From assembly GCA_030386875.1 (NCBI GenBank), contig CM059562.1:75078095-75142094 (forward strand): a stretch of DNA of 64,000 nt, given 5' to 3'. The stretch is from Morinoia aosen (Eukaryota > Arthropoda > Malacostraca > Amphipoda > Talitridae). Positions 46,945-58,000 of this stretch are shown here, piece by piece (the first letter of the stretch is position 1; every line of letters begins with the position of its first letter). The notes beneath the pieces are model-generated. The model saw nothing but the letters and a program-made list of their open reading frames with translations. It made no database searches and was not told the origin of the DNA. A program made the position numbers and the translations under genes.

Positions 46945-47498
46945 TGTTAGGCCCACCGCCAGTATGCCAGACGAGATTCTAGCCTTACGCTACCGGCTCT
47001 GTAAATAATGTTCACCGAAATTTAATCCGAGTATCCTAGATACTCGCCAAACCCCCTTGAATCCGGCTGATCTGAAATTTGGCAGAGCGACGAAATACTG
47101 TACGCTCCCTAAACATTAGAGAGCGACGAAATCAACTGTCTGCTCCCCGATAATTCAAGAACGACGAAGCGGACTGTCCGCTCTCTAAAAATTGGAACTT
47201 ATTATTTTGGTCTTGAACGATCTGCAGCCGACCTGCATCTATTAATAAAGGTTGAAAAATAAATCCAAACTTATCATCCCTTGAAGTAAGACCAACGACG
47301 AAAATCGTTCACCTTGGCGTCCCACCGAGGATAAGCCAACTATATTATCTCAGAAATCGGTGTCGACGGACAGCCAACCATAATAATAATAATAATAAAA
47401 CTAACAAAGTGGCACTTGAACTAAGGCCTACCATACGATAATCTAACAAGTGGCTCCCGAACAAGGGACTGCCAAGAATATAATATAATAATCTAACA
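46945..47498 (+). repeat. 5' LTR (554 bp)
   Basis: It begins TGTTAGG and ends CTAACA, a short inverted repeat with the usual TG...CA ends. Compared with the 3' LTR I count three substitutions and one 3-bp difference in a TAA/AAT microsatellite. Two AATAAA signals lie at 47,244 and 47,258, as expected for LTR polyadenylation. The last 90 bases contain two decayed copies of the LTR/PBS boundary. Confidence 0.95.
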
Positions 47499-47500
47499 AG

Positions 47501-47512
47501 TGGCGCCCGAAC
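47501..47512 (+). promoter_or_regulatory. Primer binding site, tRNA-Lys type
   Basis: TGGCGCCCGAAC starts two bases after the LTR end. These 12 bases match the 3' end of tRNA-Lys used as primer by many LTR elements and retroviruses. After that the match stops. Confidence 0.85.
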
Positions 47513-47605
47513 TAAGCGACCAGATCCCTGGAAAAGGTGCATCTCTACTCAGCGACCCAAACTCGGGAAAACTGCAACTATTCTTCAAGCCGGTAAAATA
47601 AAACC

Positions 47606-47905
47606 CGCATCTCCTGCCTCCACAGAAATTCGCTGTTGGAGCAGTGCTAAAGGAACTACGCCTATACTTAAAAATCGAACGCATCTCCTGCCTCCACAGA
47701 AATTCGCTGTTGGAGCAGTGCTAAAGGAACTACGCCTTATACTCAAAAATCGAACGCATCTCCTACCTCCTCAGAAATTCGCTATTGGAGCAGTGCTAAA
47801 GGAACTACGCCTAACCCTCAAACATCGAACGCATCTCCTGCCTCCACAGAAATTCGCTGTAGGAGCAGTGCTGAAGGAACTACGCCTAAGACTACAACTC
47901 GCTAA
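47606..47905 (+). repeat. Four ~75-bp tandem repeats in the retroelement leader
   Basis: Four head-to-tail copies start at about 47,606, 47,680, 47,755 and 47,830, each with CGCATCTCCTGCCTCC and AAGGAACTACGCCT. Unit length near 75 keeps the frame open, so the first 63 codons of the long frame are probably untranslated leader. Confidence 0.85.
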
Positions 47906-47906
47906 G

Positions 47907-49781
47907 ATGAATTGCGTACAAAAAGCGCAACAATATGCTGAAGCGCTGGGAATAACACCAGAACAGCCGGAATACCGAGAGATTTTCCTCGGTCGATTGG
48001 AAAGGCTGGAGCAAGAGGAACGAGAACGAGAGGAACGAGAACGAGAACGAGAAGAACGAGAACGAGAACGAGAAAGAGAACGAGAACGAGAACGAGAACG
48101 CGAGCGCGAGCATGAGATTCGCATTCAACAGCTCAACCAGCCAAGAGCCCCAGAGGCGAGACGCATTAAGATTCCTGAAATCACGCCATTCGAGCCAGAG
48201 AAAGAAGGTATGCAGGAATTTCTACAACGGTTTGAGAACCACTGTACAGCCCAAAGGCTAACCGAATACGAGGTCGTCATTACCCTCGAAACCTTAATAA
48301 CGGCCAAAGAACGAAGGCTCATCCAAACGATACCCGCCGTCGCTCGCTGCCGCTTTAATGAAATCAGGACACTACTATTAGAATCTCATAAAGTCACTAC
48401 AGCTCCACTACGTGATAAGTACTGGAAAGTAAAACCAGGAGAGGCCGCGTCCCGCAGAATGCTGCTCAAGGACGAGCTCTCCACCCTCCAGTCCGAGCCC
48501 TGGTGCACCAACTCCTCCCGCAGCGTCGAAGTGACGAACCGCGAAGAGAACGCCTCAAGGTCTACCTTCACGAACCTGTATCCTATGCCCAACCTCGGTC
48601 GCGGTCCTGTTCCTACCGAGGTTTCTAGAGTGCTGTTATCTACAGTCAGCCCCAGGAATGAAAGTTCCCCTCGCCTGAGATCCAGTGATTTTACTACGAG
48701 TAACGAATCCCCGCGAATGCGACAAGGTTCTTCACTCTTCAATAAGCAGGCAACGCTGCCAATGTATCCAGCTTCTGCAGCCGTGGCATCTATTTCGAAG
48801 TCCCCTTACCGTATGCCGTCTCAGAATTACTTCACAGAGGACGAACGTCCGTCCACTGCGACTACACCGCTGCTTAACAGCCCGTTTAGCTCTTCCAAGG
48901 AAGGTATGTGCAAAACCGAAGGTTCTCCCGATGCCGCTCACTGCCAATTCGTGATAGGGGTCATTGGAGATATACTCACCGAAGAACCCTCGGCTGAGGA
49001 CCCTCTTGGTTCTACTGAAGAATTATTGCTCTTACCATCTGGAGAGGACGATCAAAACCATGGGCTATCGAATAATAGGAGGCTCAATACTGTCTCAGAT
49101 AATACAGCAGGCATAAAGCAATTTTTGGTGCGGAGTGAAGATGGAGCCTTGCAAGCTCTGCACACCGTGGGAGAAGATGGGCTACTAGCTGTCGAGGGAA
49201 CTTGCGGCAGAAATGGGGCGCAACCAAATATCGTTGTCAAAAGTGGCGTCGTTTACGGTCTCGTTGATGATGATGGTGATGACGGTGACACTGAACATGA
49301 TTTAGATTCGAACCTCCTCCTACAAAACAACGAATTAGGTTTGAGTGCTGACAAACCTATTTCTGTGGAGATAACTAAAGAAAATATTCCTAATGATGAC
49401 GAAGAGGAAGAGACTCGTTTGTATACGCGTCGACATTGCGACTTCGTGTACTATTCTATGGGTGTACTGAACCAGCATATGATGGAACAGCAACCTCAGG
49501 CGGTCGAAGAGAAGATCCAAATTAAAGTAAACGTCAAAGATGGTGTTGGTGTTACCAAGCGTTTCTTGTGCAACAAAGAGCGTAGTCCTTCATTCCTTCC
49601 ACAGCATCTCATCGATAAACATCGTATCAAGATAGTTGAAGGTGACTTTTGGAAGTGTCTCAAGTGTGACGAGTTGTGCAACAACGCGGCAGACATGCTC
49701 AGACATGTAGCGTCTCATCGTGCTAATGAGCCGCCAACGAAGCCTACAATTAGGATCAGTGAGCGTGAACCTCCTGAATAA
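47907..49781 (+). CDS. Gag-like protein fused to a zinc-finger-containing segment
   Basis: The frame is open from 47,718, but I choose the ATG at 47,907 because the upstream part is tandem repeat. Residues 1-30 and the segment after the Arg/Glu coiled coil (about residues 28-72) resemble arthropod Gag: Pro-Glu-Ile-Thr-Pro-Phe-Glu-Pro, Phe-Leu-Gln-Arg-Phe-Glu and later Lys-Val-Lys-Pro-Gly-Glu. Near 48,440-48,520 the character changes to Ser/Thr/Pro-rich, then acidic sequence. The C-terminal part has degenerate Cys/His units and one complete C2H2 finger (Cys-Leu-Lys-Cys ... His-Val-Ala-Ser-His, about 49,656-49,710). The frame ends in TAA at 49,779, but the same frame goes on beyond it with more finger-like sequence. 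I infer that a cellular zinc-finger cDNA replaced the 3' half of gag and all of pol. The fusion product, if made, would carry Gag multimerisation and a nucleic-acid-binding part. Confidence 0.7.
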   Translation: MNCVQKAQQYAEALGITPEQPEYREIFLGRLERLEQEEREREEREREREEREREREREREREREREREHEIRIQQLNQPRAPEARRIKIPEITPFEPEKEGMQEFLQRFENHCTAQRLTEYEVVITLETLITAKERRLIQTIPAVARCRFNEIRTLLLESHKVTTAPLRDKYWKVKPGEAASRRMLLKDELSTLQSEPWCTNSSRSVEVTNREENASRSTFTNLYPMPNLGRGPVPTEVSRVLLSTVSPRNESSPRLRSSDFTTSNESPRMRQGSSLFNKQATLPMYPASAAVASISKSPYRMPSQNYFTEDERPSTATTPLLNSPFSSSKEGMCKTEGSPDAAHCQFVIGVIGDILTEEPSAEDPLGSTEELLLLPSGEDDQNHGLSNNRRLNTVSDNTAGIKQFLVRSEDGALQALHTVGEDGLLAVEGTCGRNGAQPNIVVKSGVVYGLVDDDGDDGDTEHDLDSNLLLQNNELGLSADKPISVEITKENIPNDDEEEETRLYTRRHCDFVYYSMGVLNQHMMEQQPQAVEEKIQIKVNVKDGVGVTKRFLCNKERSPSFLPQHLIDKHRIKIVEGDFWKCLKCDELCNNAADMLRHVASHRANEPPTKPTIRISEREPPE

Positions 49782-50200
49782 CCGCGTCCTAGCGCTACTA
49801 AGCAGCCTCCTATCTCGACTTCCAATAATAAATTACGTTGGAAGGTCAGGAAACGTAAGGAGGGTTTTCATCGTGGTGGCATTTGTGATAGCGTCTTCGC
49901 TAGTCGTCGCCGAATCGTACAACATCGGATAACTCACACTAATTTGCGGCCGTACCAGTGCAAGGTTTGTACGGAGGGCTTCCCTTTTCGAAGACCTCGC
50001 ATACGTCACAGGAACTCTTTTCATTCCGAGTTTGCTCTCAGTCTTGCCAGTTCTGCCGACTACTGTACCCGACAGTTTCTGAACTCAAGCGACACAGTTG
50101 TAATGCAAGCCAGAAGAGCGGCTTTCCGTGTCCGTATTGCGATTTTGAAACTAGCATGGACCATTCAGCTGTTCATGCACATCGCGACGCATGGTCGTAG
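49782..50200 (+). pseudogene. Continuation of captured zinc-finger coding region, broken
   Basis: Directly after the TAA and in the same frame there is a basic stretch, then Ile-Cys-Asp ... His-Arg-Ile-Thr-His, a linker-like Thr-Asn-Leu-Arg-Pro-Tyr and Cys-Lys-Val-Cys, the start of the next finger. Near 50,000 the reading continues in another frame with Cys-Gln-Phe-Cys ... His-Ser-Cys and Cys-Pro-Tyr-Cys ... His-Ala-His-Arg, ending at TAG near 50,198. One stop and at least one frameshift therefore interrupt what was a single multi-finger coding region. Confidence 0.65.
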
Positions 50201-50444
50201 TACCAGATATTTCGAGATAAAGCTTATAACTATGTTCCTTGTATAAGATAAGATGTTAAAAGTGCTCTAAGCTAGGGCCTATATCACTTAAGATTCTAGA
50301 ATTAATTAGCATATAACCCCTATGTGTCGAACGGTCTCGAAACCCAATCAGAGACCTAACGGACTTCGATTTCTAATTATTGATCCAACTGGCGTGGGTT
50401 TGTTAAGACTTTGCTTTACAAGTAAAGTCTTGTCATTATGGGCG
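50201..50444 (+). other. Trailer between captured coding region and 3' LTR
   Basis: It is non-coding and may be 3' UTR of the captured transcript. It contains a perfect 8-bp stem hairpin (AAGACTTT ... AAAGTCTT, about 50,405-50,432) just upstream of the 3' LTR. The expected polypurine tract is not evident. Confidence 0.5.
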
Positions 50445-51001
50445 TGTTAGGCCCACCGCCAGTATGCCAGACGAGATTCTAGCCTTACGCTACCGGCTCG
50501 GTAAATAATGTTCACCGAAATTTAATCCGAGTATCCTAGATACTCGCCAAACCCCCTTGAATCCGGCTGATCTGAAATTTGGCAGAGCGACGAAATACTG
50601 TACGCTCCCTGAACATTAGAGAGCGACGAAATCAACTGTCTGCTCCCCGATAATTCAAGAACGACGAAGCGGACTGTCCGCTCTCTAAAAATTGGAACTT
50701 ATTATTTTGGTCTTGAACGATCTGCAGCCGACCTGCATCTATTAATAAAGGTTGAAAAATAAATCCAAACTTATCATCCCTTGAAGTAAGACCAACGACG
50801 AAAATCGTTCACCTTGGCGTCCCACCGAGGATAAGCCAACTATATTATCTCAGAAATCGGTGTCGACGGACAGCCAACCATAATAATAATAATAATAATA
50901 AAACTAACGAAGTGGCACTTGAACTAAGGCCTACCATACGATAATCTAACAAGTGGCTCCCGAACAAGGGACTGCCAAGAATATAATATAATAATCTAAC
51001 A
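50445..51001 (+). repeat. 3' LTR (557 bp)
   Basis: It is the same as the 5' LTR apart from about three substitutions and one extra triplet. It ends CTAACA followed by the ATGAT target duplication. Confidence 0.95.
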
Positions 51002-51049
51002 ATGATATTTTGCACTGCGCGAACACTATGGGCAGCCCCTAAAAACAAT

Positions 51050-51790
51050 CATCAAAAAAACATTTTACATTTGTGGATCACACATGCAGTATGAATATCT
51101 TTCGTGAAAAGAAATATCTTCATGATTGTGAAATATAATGATATCATTTACCGAAAACGTTTTTCACTGGAATAAAGTGTTAAGGTTGTTGTTCTGGTTG
51201 TATGGCATATTATCATAATGTTATCTATATTATTTGACAGTTTTCTTTCATCGCAGCGATTAATTTTAAAATTCTTTTCTTGTAACGAAATTGGAGTTCG
51301 AATTCAACTGCCGCTTACTTCAAGTTGAAAATCAATTGTGTGTTGTACGCAGAGAGCGATGAGTCCATCAGTGAGTACATAAATGGAGATGGTGGAACCT
51401 AATACGTTTTGAATTGCGCACGATCCGAACTCTTGCGTGACATAGGACCCTTAAACGTGCCTGTATGGTGTGATCTATGCTATTTGATTCCATGTTTGTT
51501 ATGCGCAGAGTCGGTTGCTCGACAAAATGAAACCTCAATCGACATGTTTTGGTCTGGTAAAAGAGAATAATTGGTCACAGATGTGCCTCAATATTGTTCG
51601 GTGTAGATAATTTTAAAGGAAAGCTTGACGGTTTTGATATGAATTACTGTATTTCTTATTGAATCTTCACTGTAACCTTTTTCTGCGGCCGCGAGTGACA
51701 GCATACAAGGATAAATGATCTAAAATATTTAGTAGACAAGTATATATATTCTTTTTATGGACAATGAAGTCATGATGAGTTCGTCCTTGT
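51050..51790. repeat. Intergenic block shared between IR units (copy 3)
   Basis: It is homologous to 16.3-17.09 kb and 29.38-30.12 kb, and resumes the unit sequence right after the LTR element. Confidence 0.65.
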
Positions 51791-51799
51791 ATGTGAATG

Positions 51800-52840
51800 A
51801 ATGAACTCTTCACGCTTAATCTAAGTATTATAAAGATAATGGAGGCTGCTGAAACCAATGACTTACGTCTCGAATTTTAAGAGTTTAATTTTGAGAGGTA
51901 TTGACTATTGACAACTGGATACGTCAGCCTCTACATTAGGCTCCTACGTCATCAAGCAAACAACCACTCTGCTAGTTTTAGCCGAGTTTTTGTTGCGTAT
52001 TTTTATTGCGGTTCGAGTGAGTTGTGAGGGTAATAACGACTCACAAATAATCATTAAACATTACTGGTGTGAGAGGCGTAGGAGGGGGGAAGAACACGCG
52101 CGGAGCACCTGCCATACAACAGGGGAATTTTTCAACAGGGACTTTAGCAACACGGTGTTTACTATCCACTCCTTGACTCAAGCTTGACCGATAATAAATT
52201 CTGAAACCAGACCCAGCGAATCTTAGCAGTCGAGAACTATCCAGGAAATCAAACCCTAATAACTGTAGTCTCGCTCCGGTTGAGACCTATCGTCTCACCC
52301 CAATACTTGAGAGCTAGCCGAGTCTATCACTCAAACTTGACATTCTACCCTCTTGCCTCCGTCCGCTCTGTCTCACGATCCAATCCTAAGTGACTGCCTA
52401 ATGTTCTCATCGTAAGAGACTCAAAAACTGGTCACGACCAATGAGGAGGGCTCGAGTCAGAGATGAGGTAACCTCGAGCGGTCACTCATTCTTTGACCGA
52501 TGTTGTGTATAATCAAAAGGGTCGAACAGCACGAGGTGTGGTTTGCTCTCCAATAGTTTATGATCGGCGATATTATGACTCGCTTTGGGGTGGCCTTCAC
52601 TGCCTGCCTGAAGAGCGAGAGTGCGGTTCTTTTTTTATTATGTCATCATAAAATCCGGTCCATCATCTGGCGCTCGCTCATAAACGTATGCCCAGCCCAG
52701 ACTAATGTTTTTCGAGTCCATTCGATACACCTAACTCATGTTAGATACACGCAATTTAAGCCTCCTGCCAGCTTGCGACAGAGACAGAGTAAAATGTATT
52801 TCATTCATTTGTTACAAAAAACGAAAAACTGTTTAAATCT
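51800..52840. other. ~1.0-kb insertion in the IRc spacer, unidentified
   Basis: The unit at 16.1-18.2 kb runs straight through this position, while here about 1 kb of GC-richer sequence intervenes between GTATGTGAATG and TATTGTTTCATACG. It has no long frame, and no terminal repeat was seen. A solo LTR or a non-autonomous element is possible. Confidence 0.45.
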
Positions 52841-52879
52841 GTATTGTTTCATACGTGTCTAAAAGACCCCAATGGGACA

Positions 52880-53240
52880 ATTTATTCAAATCGATTCTAA
52901 AATGAAGATCGACGAAAATTCTTTGTGACATTTATGAAAGAGAATCGTTATTCTAAAGTACTTAATATCAAGAAAGACTTAAATTATGAACGCACTGTGT
53001 CATGGGTCATCTCAATGGAGATCATGACAACCATATGAAGCCGAAATACGAGTCATTCTTCAACGGTAGCATTTGTGTATGATGATCAATCGGAAAAACT
53101 TTTTCAAGAATCGTTTACTATTTACTATTTACGTATCCTGTAAGGACTGATGAAATTCCAATCCTTTGCTTCCCAGATCGGAGTCTCGTCCCACCTTGGA
53201 AGTAACGCTACTTCACAAAGCAAGTGGTAGTAATCAGCTC
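52880..53240. repeat. Second spacer block, shared with 17.1-18.2 kb
   Basis: Common stretches include TTATGAACGCACTG and GCATTTGTGTATGAT. It leads into the LINE fragment exactly as in the IRa unit. No coding content. Confidence 0.6.
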
Positions 53241-53399
53241 TGCATCTAGTCTTTTTGCCTCTCCTAACTTTACCTCAATCCATACTTACCTAAGATAAAC
53301 CCTAATTTACCCTTACTCCTCACTCGATCGAGTCACTTGAAAAATTTATTCACTATTATCCTGTGACTGACTTGACTTTTAAAGCCTTGGAAAGTAAAT

Positions 53400-54915
53400 T
53401 AAACAGAATGAACAATTTAAAGAAGTTAAACAATTTCGCAGAGTTTATAAACAATTTATTTATCACAAGCGATAAGCAGTAATTTCTTGTCTAGTACCAT
53501 GGACACATTTGAGTATTGCTACTTTGGTCCCGAATAAGTTCAGCGACTTCTAGGGTATTCTATCATCAATAATATTCTAGGTGGACAATTATATTTAACC
53601 TAATTTATTTAATCTTATTGTGCTCTATACTAATCAATGAATTGGCTCAATCAAGATTTGATGCTTAACTTTACAAAAATAGTTTATCTAGACTTTACAG
53701 TATTTTCGAGAATAGACTTGAGAACAGGCTTAAGATCTTTGTCATTAATCATGACAAATTACCCTATCTAGATGAGTCATATTGCAGTAAAGACTTGACT
53801 TGATTAATACATGTGATTGATATTCCGAATGAGAGAAGGATTCAAGATTCGCTTTGAAAGCTTTGTAAGAACTTTTTTCAAGTATCTCTGCAGGGATTGA
53901 ATTCCAAGTCCTAGTTCCAATGAACAGGATACTGTGTTGTGACCGAACTTTTGAATAATAAGGAAATACGAAGTTACTTCTATTTCGGGATAAATGGTCA
54001 TGATGGCCGTTTGCGCAATTAATAATTGTTTGAGTTTTTGTCGCCATTAACCATGAACCTGAAATGAAATTACACATGGATAGCTTGAAGAGATCCAAAA
54101 GCTTTTAAGCATTTTTTAACTTTTGAATGAATCATTTACGCGGGTGTTACATTTTAATTTTATTACCGCTCTTATGGCTCTTTTTCTGCTGTTTAAAAAG
54201 TAAATTGGTTGTATTTCTATCATTTCAGTGCCGTGCTTCTATTCCAAATTGTGAATATGTTGAAATGAGAGTTCGACAGTATTTTTTACAAAGATTCTTC
54301 GGACAATACACATTTCATTTTATTGAGGATTCGAACAGATTTTGATAATTTAGTACTGATATGTGCAATATGCTCCTTGAAGGATAGATGTCTAACTATT
54401 TTAATACCCAGGAACTTACATGAGTTGGTTTCTTCAATTTCGCTACCGTCAATATTGATGCGTGAACGAGAGTCATTTCTCTTGTATGAGTATATAATGT
54501 ATCTAATCTCATCGATGTAAAAGGTTATTTTATAAGCTTTAAATCCCATCAAAAATTTTTACAGCTCGTTATTTATATCCTCCGCATTCAGAATATGATT
54601 TTCATTAGAAAGGGCCTTAGAAACGTGCTATCATCAGTACAAAGTACAAATTTGAAGAATTACGTAGATTGAGCTATATCGTTGAATAAAGTTAAAGTAG
54701 CAGCGGCCGAAGGACAATCCCTTGTGGAACCCTATGGCCAATTGTCAGTAGTTCCGATTGTGCACCGTCAATGGCAACGTATTGCTTCCGATTTGTTAAG
54801 TATTAGTTGAATCAATCATATGCAGTTCTTTTAATGCCATTGCATTGGAGAGTAAAATATTGTTCACACGATCGAATGTTTTTCGAAAGTCAAGAAATAC
54901 GGAGAGAACAAGGGA
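53400..54915 (-). pseudogene. 5'-truncated LINE copy
   Basis: On the minus strand it holds, in order, a scrap of the palm region, the segment after it (Ser-Cys-Lys-Phe-Leu-Gly-Ile, then His-Ile-Ala-His-Ile-Ser-Thr-Lys-Leu) at 54,286-54,552, and the C-terminal region (His-His-Asp-His-Leu; Pro-Tyr-Tyr-Ser-Lys) at 53,745-54,098, followed by the 3' untranslated part with AAACAATTT-type repeats. Frames are interrupted between the pieces. It is the same family as 59.4-63.1 kb and sits at the same relative place as the fragments near 18.5 and 30.3 kb. Confidence 0.85.
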
Positions 54916-55040
54916 ATTTATTCTGAAATTGAACGGAAATAATTTAATAATTAATTCGATTCATGCCGATACTTTTCAGGCAAGCATACGTCCATACAAG
55001 ACGGTGGGATATTTTCGTCAGGCCAGCAAGGACTAGTTTT

Positions 55041-58000
55041 CTAAATTCGCTTTAATATGTAAAAATGAAGCCACTCCCCCATGAGGACCACCACGCTGAG
55101 GAGGAGGCCCGTCCCCAGCAGCAGAAAGGCAGTGTAGCTCTCCGGCAGCCCCAACGCCAGCGGGGTCGACGGGGCGCACGAAACCTTTTTGCTCGCCTTT
55201 TTCTTCCATTTAGTGAAGAGCATCTGCGGGATCCCGCCTTCCACGAGCCGCAGCATCCTACATCCAAATTGAAAGGGAGAGTTTAAGACCAAAAAATTAG
55301 ATCTGATAACATGAAATAAACAACACGTAAAGAGACAAGTCTGATGCATCTTTATTCGCATTTATGATGCTTGGAATAACATGATGCGTCCTACTCAAGA
55401 GAGAGATACTGTCTGACATGCACAGTAAGCAACCAATGCTGTAAATTTTGTTCATAGGGGCTCTCACTTTTCACTCGTTGTTTCCATAGGATTCAGTTGT
55501 ACCCAGAATTTTCAATCGTATTCTGTCACAAAGTGAATAACCATTAGTCATACGTTATCTGTGATAATCCCTTAATTCGTTAGTACGGTTAGAAATGTTG
55601 TATTAATTTAGAAATAAATCAGAATTTAGCTCATTTTAGTATTGCTCAATTAAGGCGCCTCCCACTGCATAACCGGCTAAAGTCTTACCCGGCGTTGATG
55701 ATGGGTTTTACCGGATAATTTTTTCTCAATGGGAAACTTGTTGCAGTTTCGAACAAATAATCTGTAGGCAGTTTTGTCAATCGGCAATCCTGCGCAAAGA
55801 AAAGATAAATATTACGATACCCGAGAAGGTTCCAGAATTACTTGTAATTAGACAGGGATATTATTTTGAAGTTTGAACAAAATACTCCCGGCTCATTCTC
55901 ATATAGGAACACTTTTATTCGAGTCTTCACGAAGAAAGGGTAATTTGATTCCCTACGATCCCTAACCAGTATCGGTCGCGGAGGCCAAACTGGCTGGTCA
56001 GAAAAGGGACTGCGAAAAGCTGCCTATTTTACAAGCCCAAAATACAACATTGACACTATATATCTAGGTATAAAAAAATCCTGTGAAAAACATTCAAAAC
56101 AATTTCCAAACATATTAAACGGCTGCAGCTGAATTGCTAACCACAAAATGGGCATCGTAGTAATCATTCGCCATGACGGTGACATGGCTGGCGTCGGCCA
56201 GACTCCTTTCGATATTAGCGGATTCTGTGGCAACGCTGCGTGGTTCAGCTGAGATCATGTCTCGCCATACGCTCGAAATCAGGGGGTCCTTCTCATCGGC
56301 GAGCTAGTGACGAAAAACGCAGCGAAAAAGAAAGATTAATTTCAGTGACACAATGTCATTTACCGCAGTGCATATCGTGTTATTCAACACACAACTTGGT
56401 ATATTTGACTAGTGGGACATAGGTTGAATCCTGAGGCTGCTTCGTGACGTAATGAAACTATGGCTTGTTTGCGTATTTTCCGGACATTTATCATTTGTTT
56501 GAAATACAACAGAACAATCAGAAGTGCCGTGAACATTTTTGGCATTATTTTGTGGTTGCTTTTCATGTTGAATCCGGAGGGAGAAGTTCAAAAGTTTGCA
56601 TTCTTAACATACTACATGGTATTCATCGAAGTAACCTGATTGTAGTTAGTAGTTTGTTGTCCGAGTAGCTTGAATGAGTTTGTCAGATACCTCATTAGGA
56701 GAACAAGTGTTTTCAAATACCTCAAATGAGAACCAAATATTTAACACTCTGAAGAAGTGATTCTCGAGGAATCTTATCCAATTTTCAAACACTGTAGAAT
56801 CAGATACCTTGAACTGTTCGACAGCAGCAGTATCTTTGCTGATTCCCAAAGAATAGTCGTGTCTGCGGTCGTAAATTTCCTCGAGGTTGCGGACGGGCAG
56901 CACAGTCTCGTCGGACGACAACACTGATATGAGGAACGCAGTGTAGAACACGTGCAACAAGATGACCGCCACCAGCTCTGTCAGCAGCCAGATCATGAGG
57001 GATGTGCGGGCTGGGTTCTCGTTAGCGTACCCTGCGGTTTGAAGTATCACATATTGAAACAGTTCGATCGGATATTGTTTCTCAATTGAGAGTCACGCTT
57101 ACTTGATTTTGAATTATTTTCTCCTATAACTAATATTCTTGTGATAACCAATGCACTACTGCATTGTTTCGTAAGATTTCGCCGAATTTCAAATTACCGT
57201 TACCAATTTTTGCTTCATCCCTCCTTTTTAATGCCTTAGAATTTACGTTTCAAAACATAATCATCCATGGGTAAAAATTGCTTGAGCAAGTATAAAATAA
57301 AAATGATATTGCAGTGAAATTAATACCCATTTTGCAGAATATTCTGACGTTGAGGATCACTGAGTCCGACCATGATTTTGGCCGGTGGATCAATCTACCC
57401 AAGACTTTGAGGCAGGCCACAGAGGCGATGAAGAACACAAGCACCATCAGCCAGCTCGAAGGTGAAAATTCCCGTGTGTAGTTGGCGCCGGAGCTCAGAG
57501 AGTTGGGCTTCTGAATGACGAACACCAAACTGCAAAGTACTGCATAAAGTTGACCGCAAGGGAATACACTAACATATGCTAAATATATTTTAGAACAGCT
57601 TATTGGCCTCTGATTGTCTTTTTCGTAACACAGCGGCACATCGGCATGCTATCAATGAAGAAGTTAGGGGTCGGATTTTAAATGCGACAGGTTGAGAAAT
57701 TGGCAAGCTATTATGGTAAGGTAAAAACCAGACAAAACAGTTAAAATAGGTTCTTGTGAAAGCATTGGTCCTCACTTAGCTTCTATTGCATTATTTAGCA
57801 TTTATCAATTCATTTCACACGCTAGTAATTCTTGCCAACACCATTTATTTTATACTGGGGCGTGTCAATGGTTCTCCAAATCACACGTCTTAGAAACGTG
57901 TGAGGGCCCGAGCTAAAGGTTAGGTAGGCTTTCTTTTTTGTTAAAATAACATAGGTTTTTGTTTTGTTACAGACCATCTTTTTTCGGTTCGCTGCTGTCC

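Larger units (their letters stand above)
46945..51001 (+). mobile_element. Non-autonomous LTR retrotransposon carrying a C2H2 zinc-finger cDNA-like insert
   Basis: The 4.06-kb unit has two near-identical LTRs, 5-bp ATGAT target duplications, a primer binding site after the 5' LTR and an internal region of about 2.95 kb. No protease, RT, RNase H or integrase is seen. The internal region has a repeated leader, a Gag-like start and then sequence with zinc-finger motifs that does not look retroviral. The element must have been mobilised by another element's enzymes, and recently, since its LTRs barely differ. No purine-rich tract stands out just before the 3' LTR. Confidence 0.85.

Noticed and set aside
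47771..48128. Minus-strand frames rich in Ser/Arg and Ser/Phe
   Set aside because: They mirror the Glu/Arg coiled-coil codons (GAG, CGA) of the Gag-like gene on the plus strand.
46945..51001. The LTR element as an endogenous retrovirus with an envelope gene
   Set aside because: There is no polymerase and no envelope-like frame with signal peptide and transmembrane segment. The 3' coding part is of C2H2 finger type.
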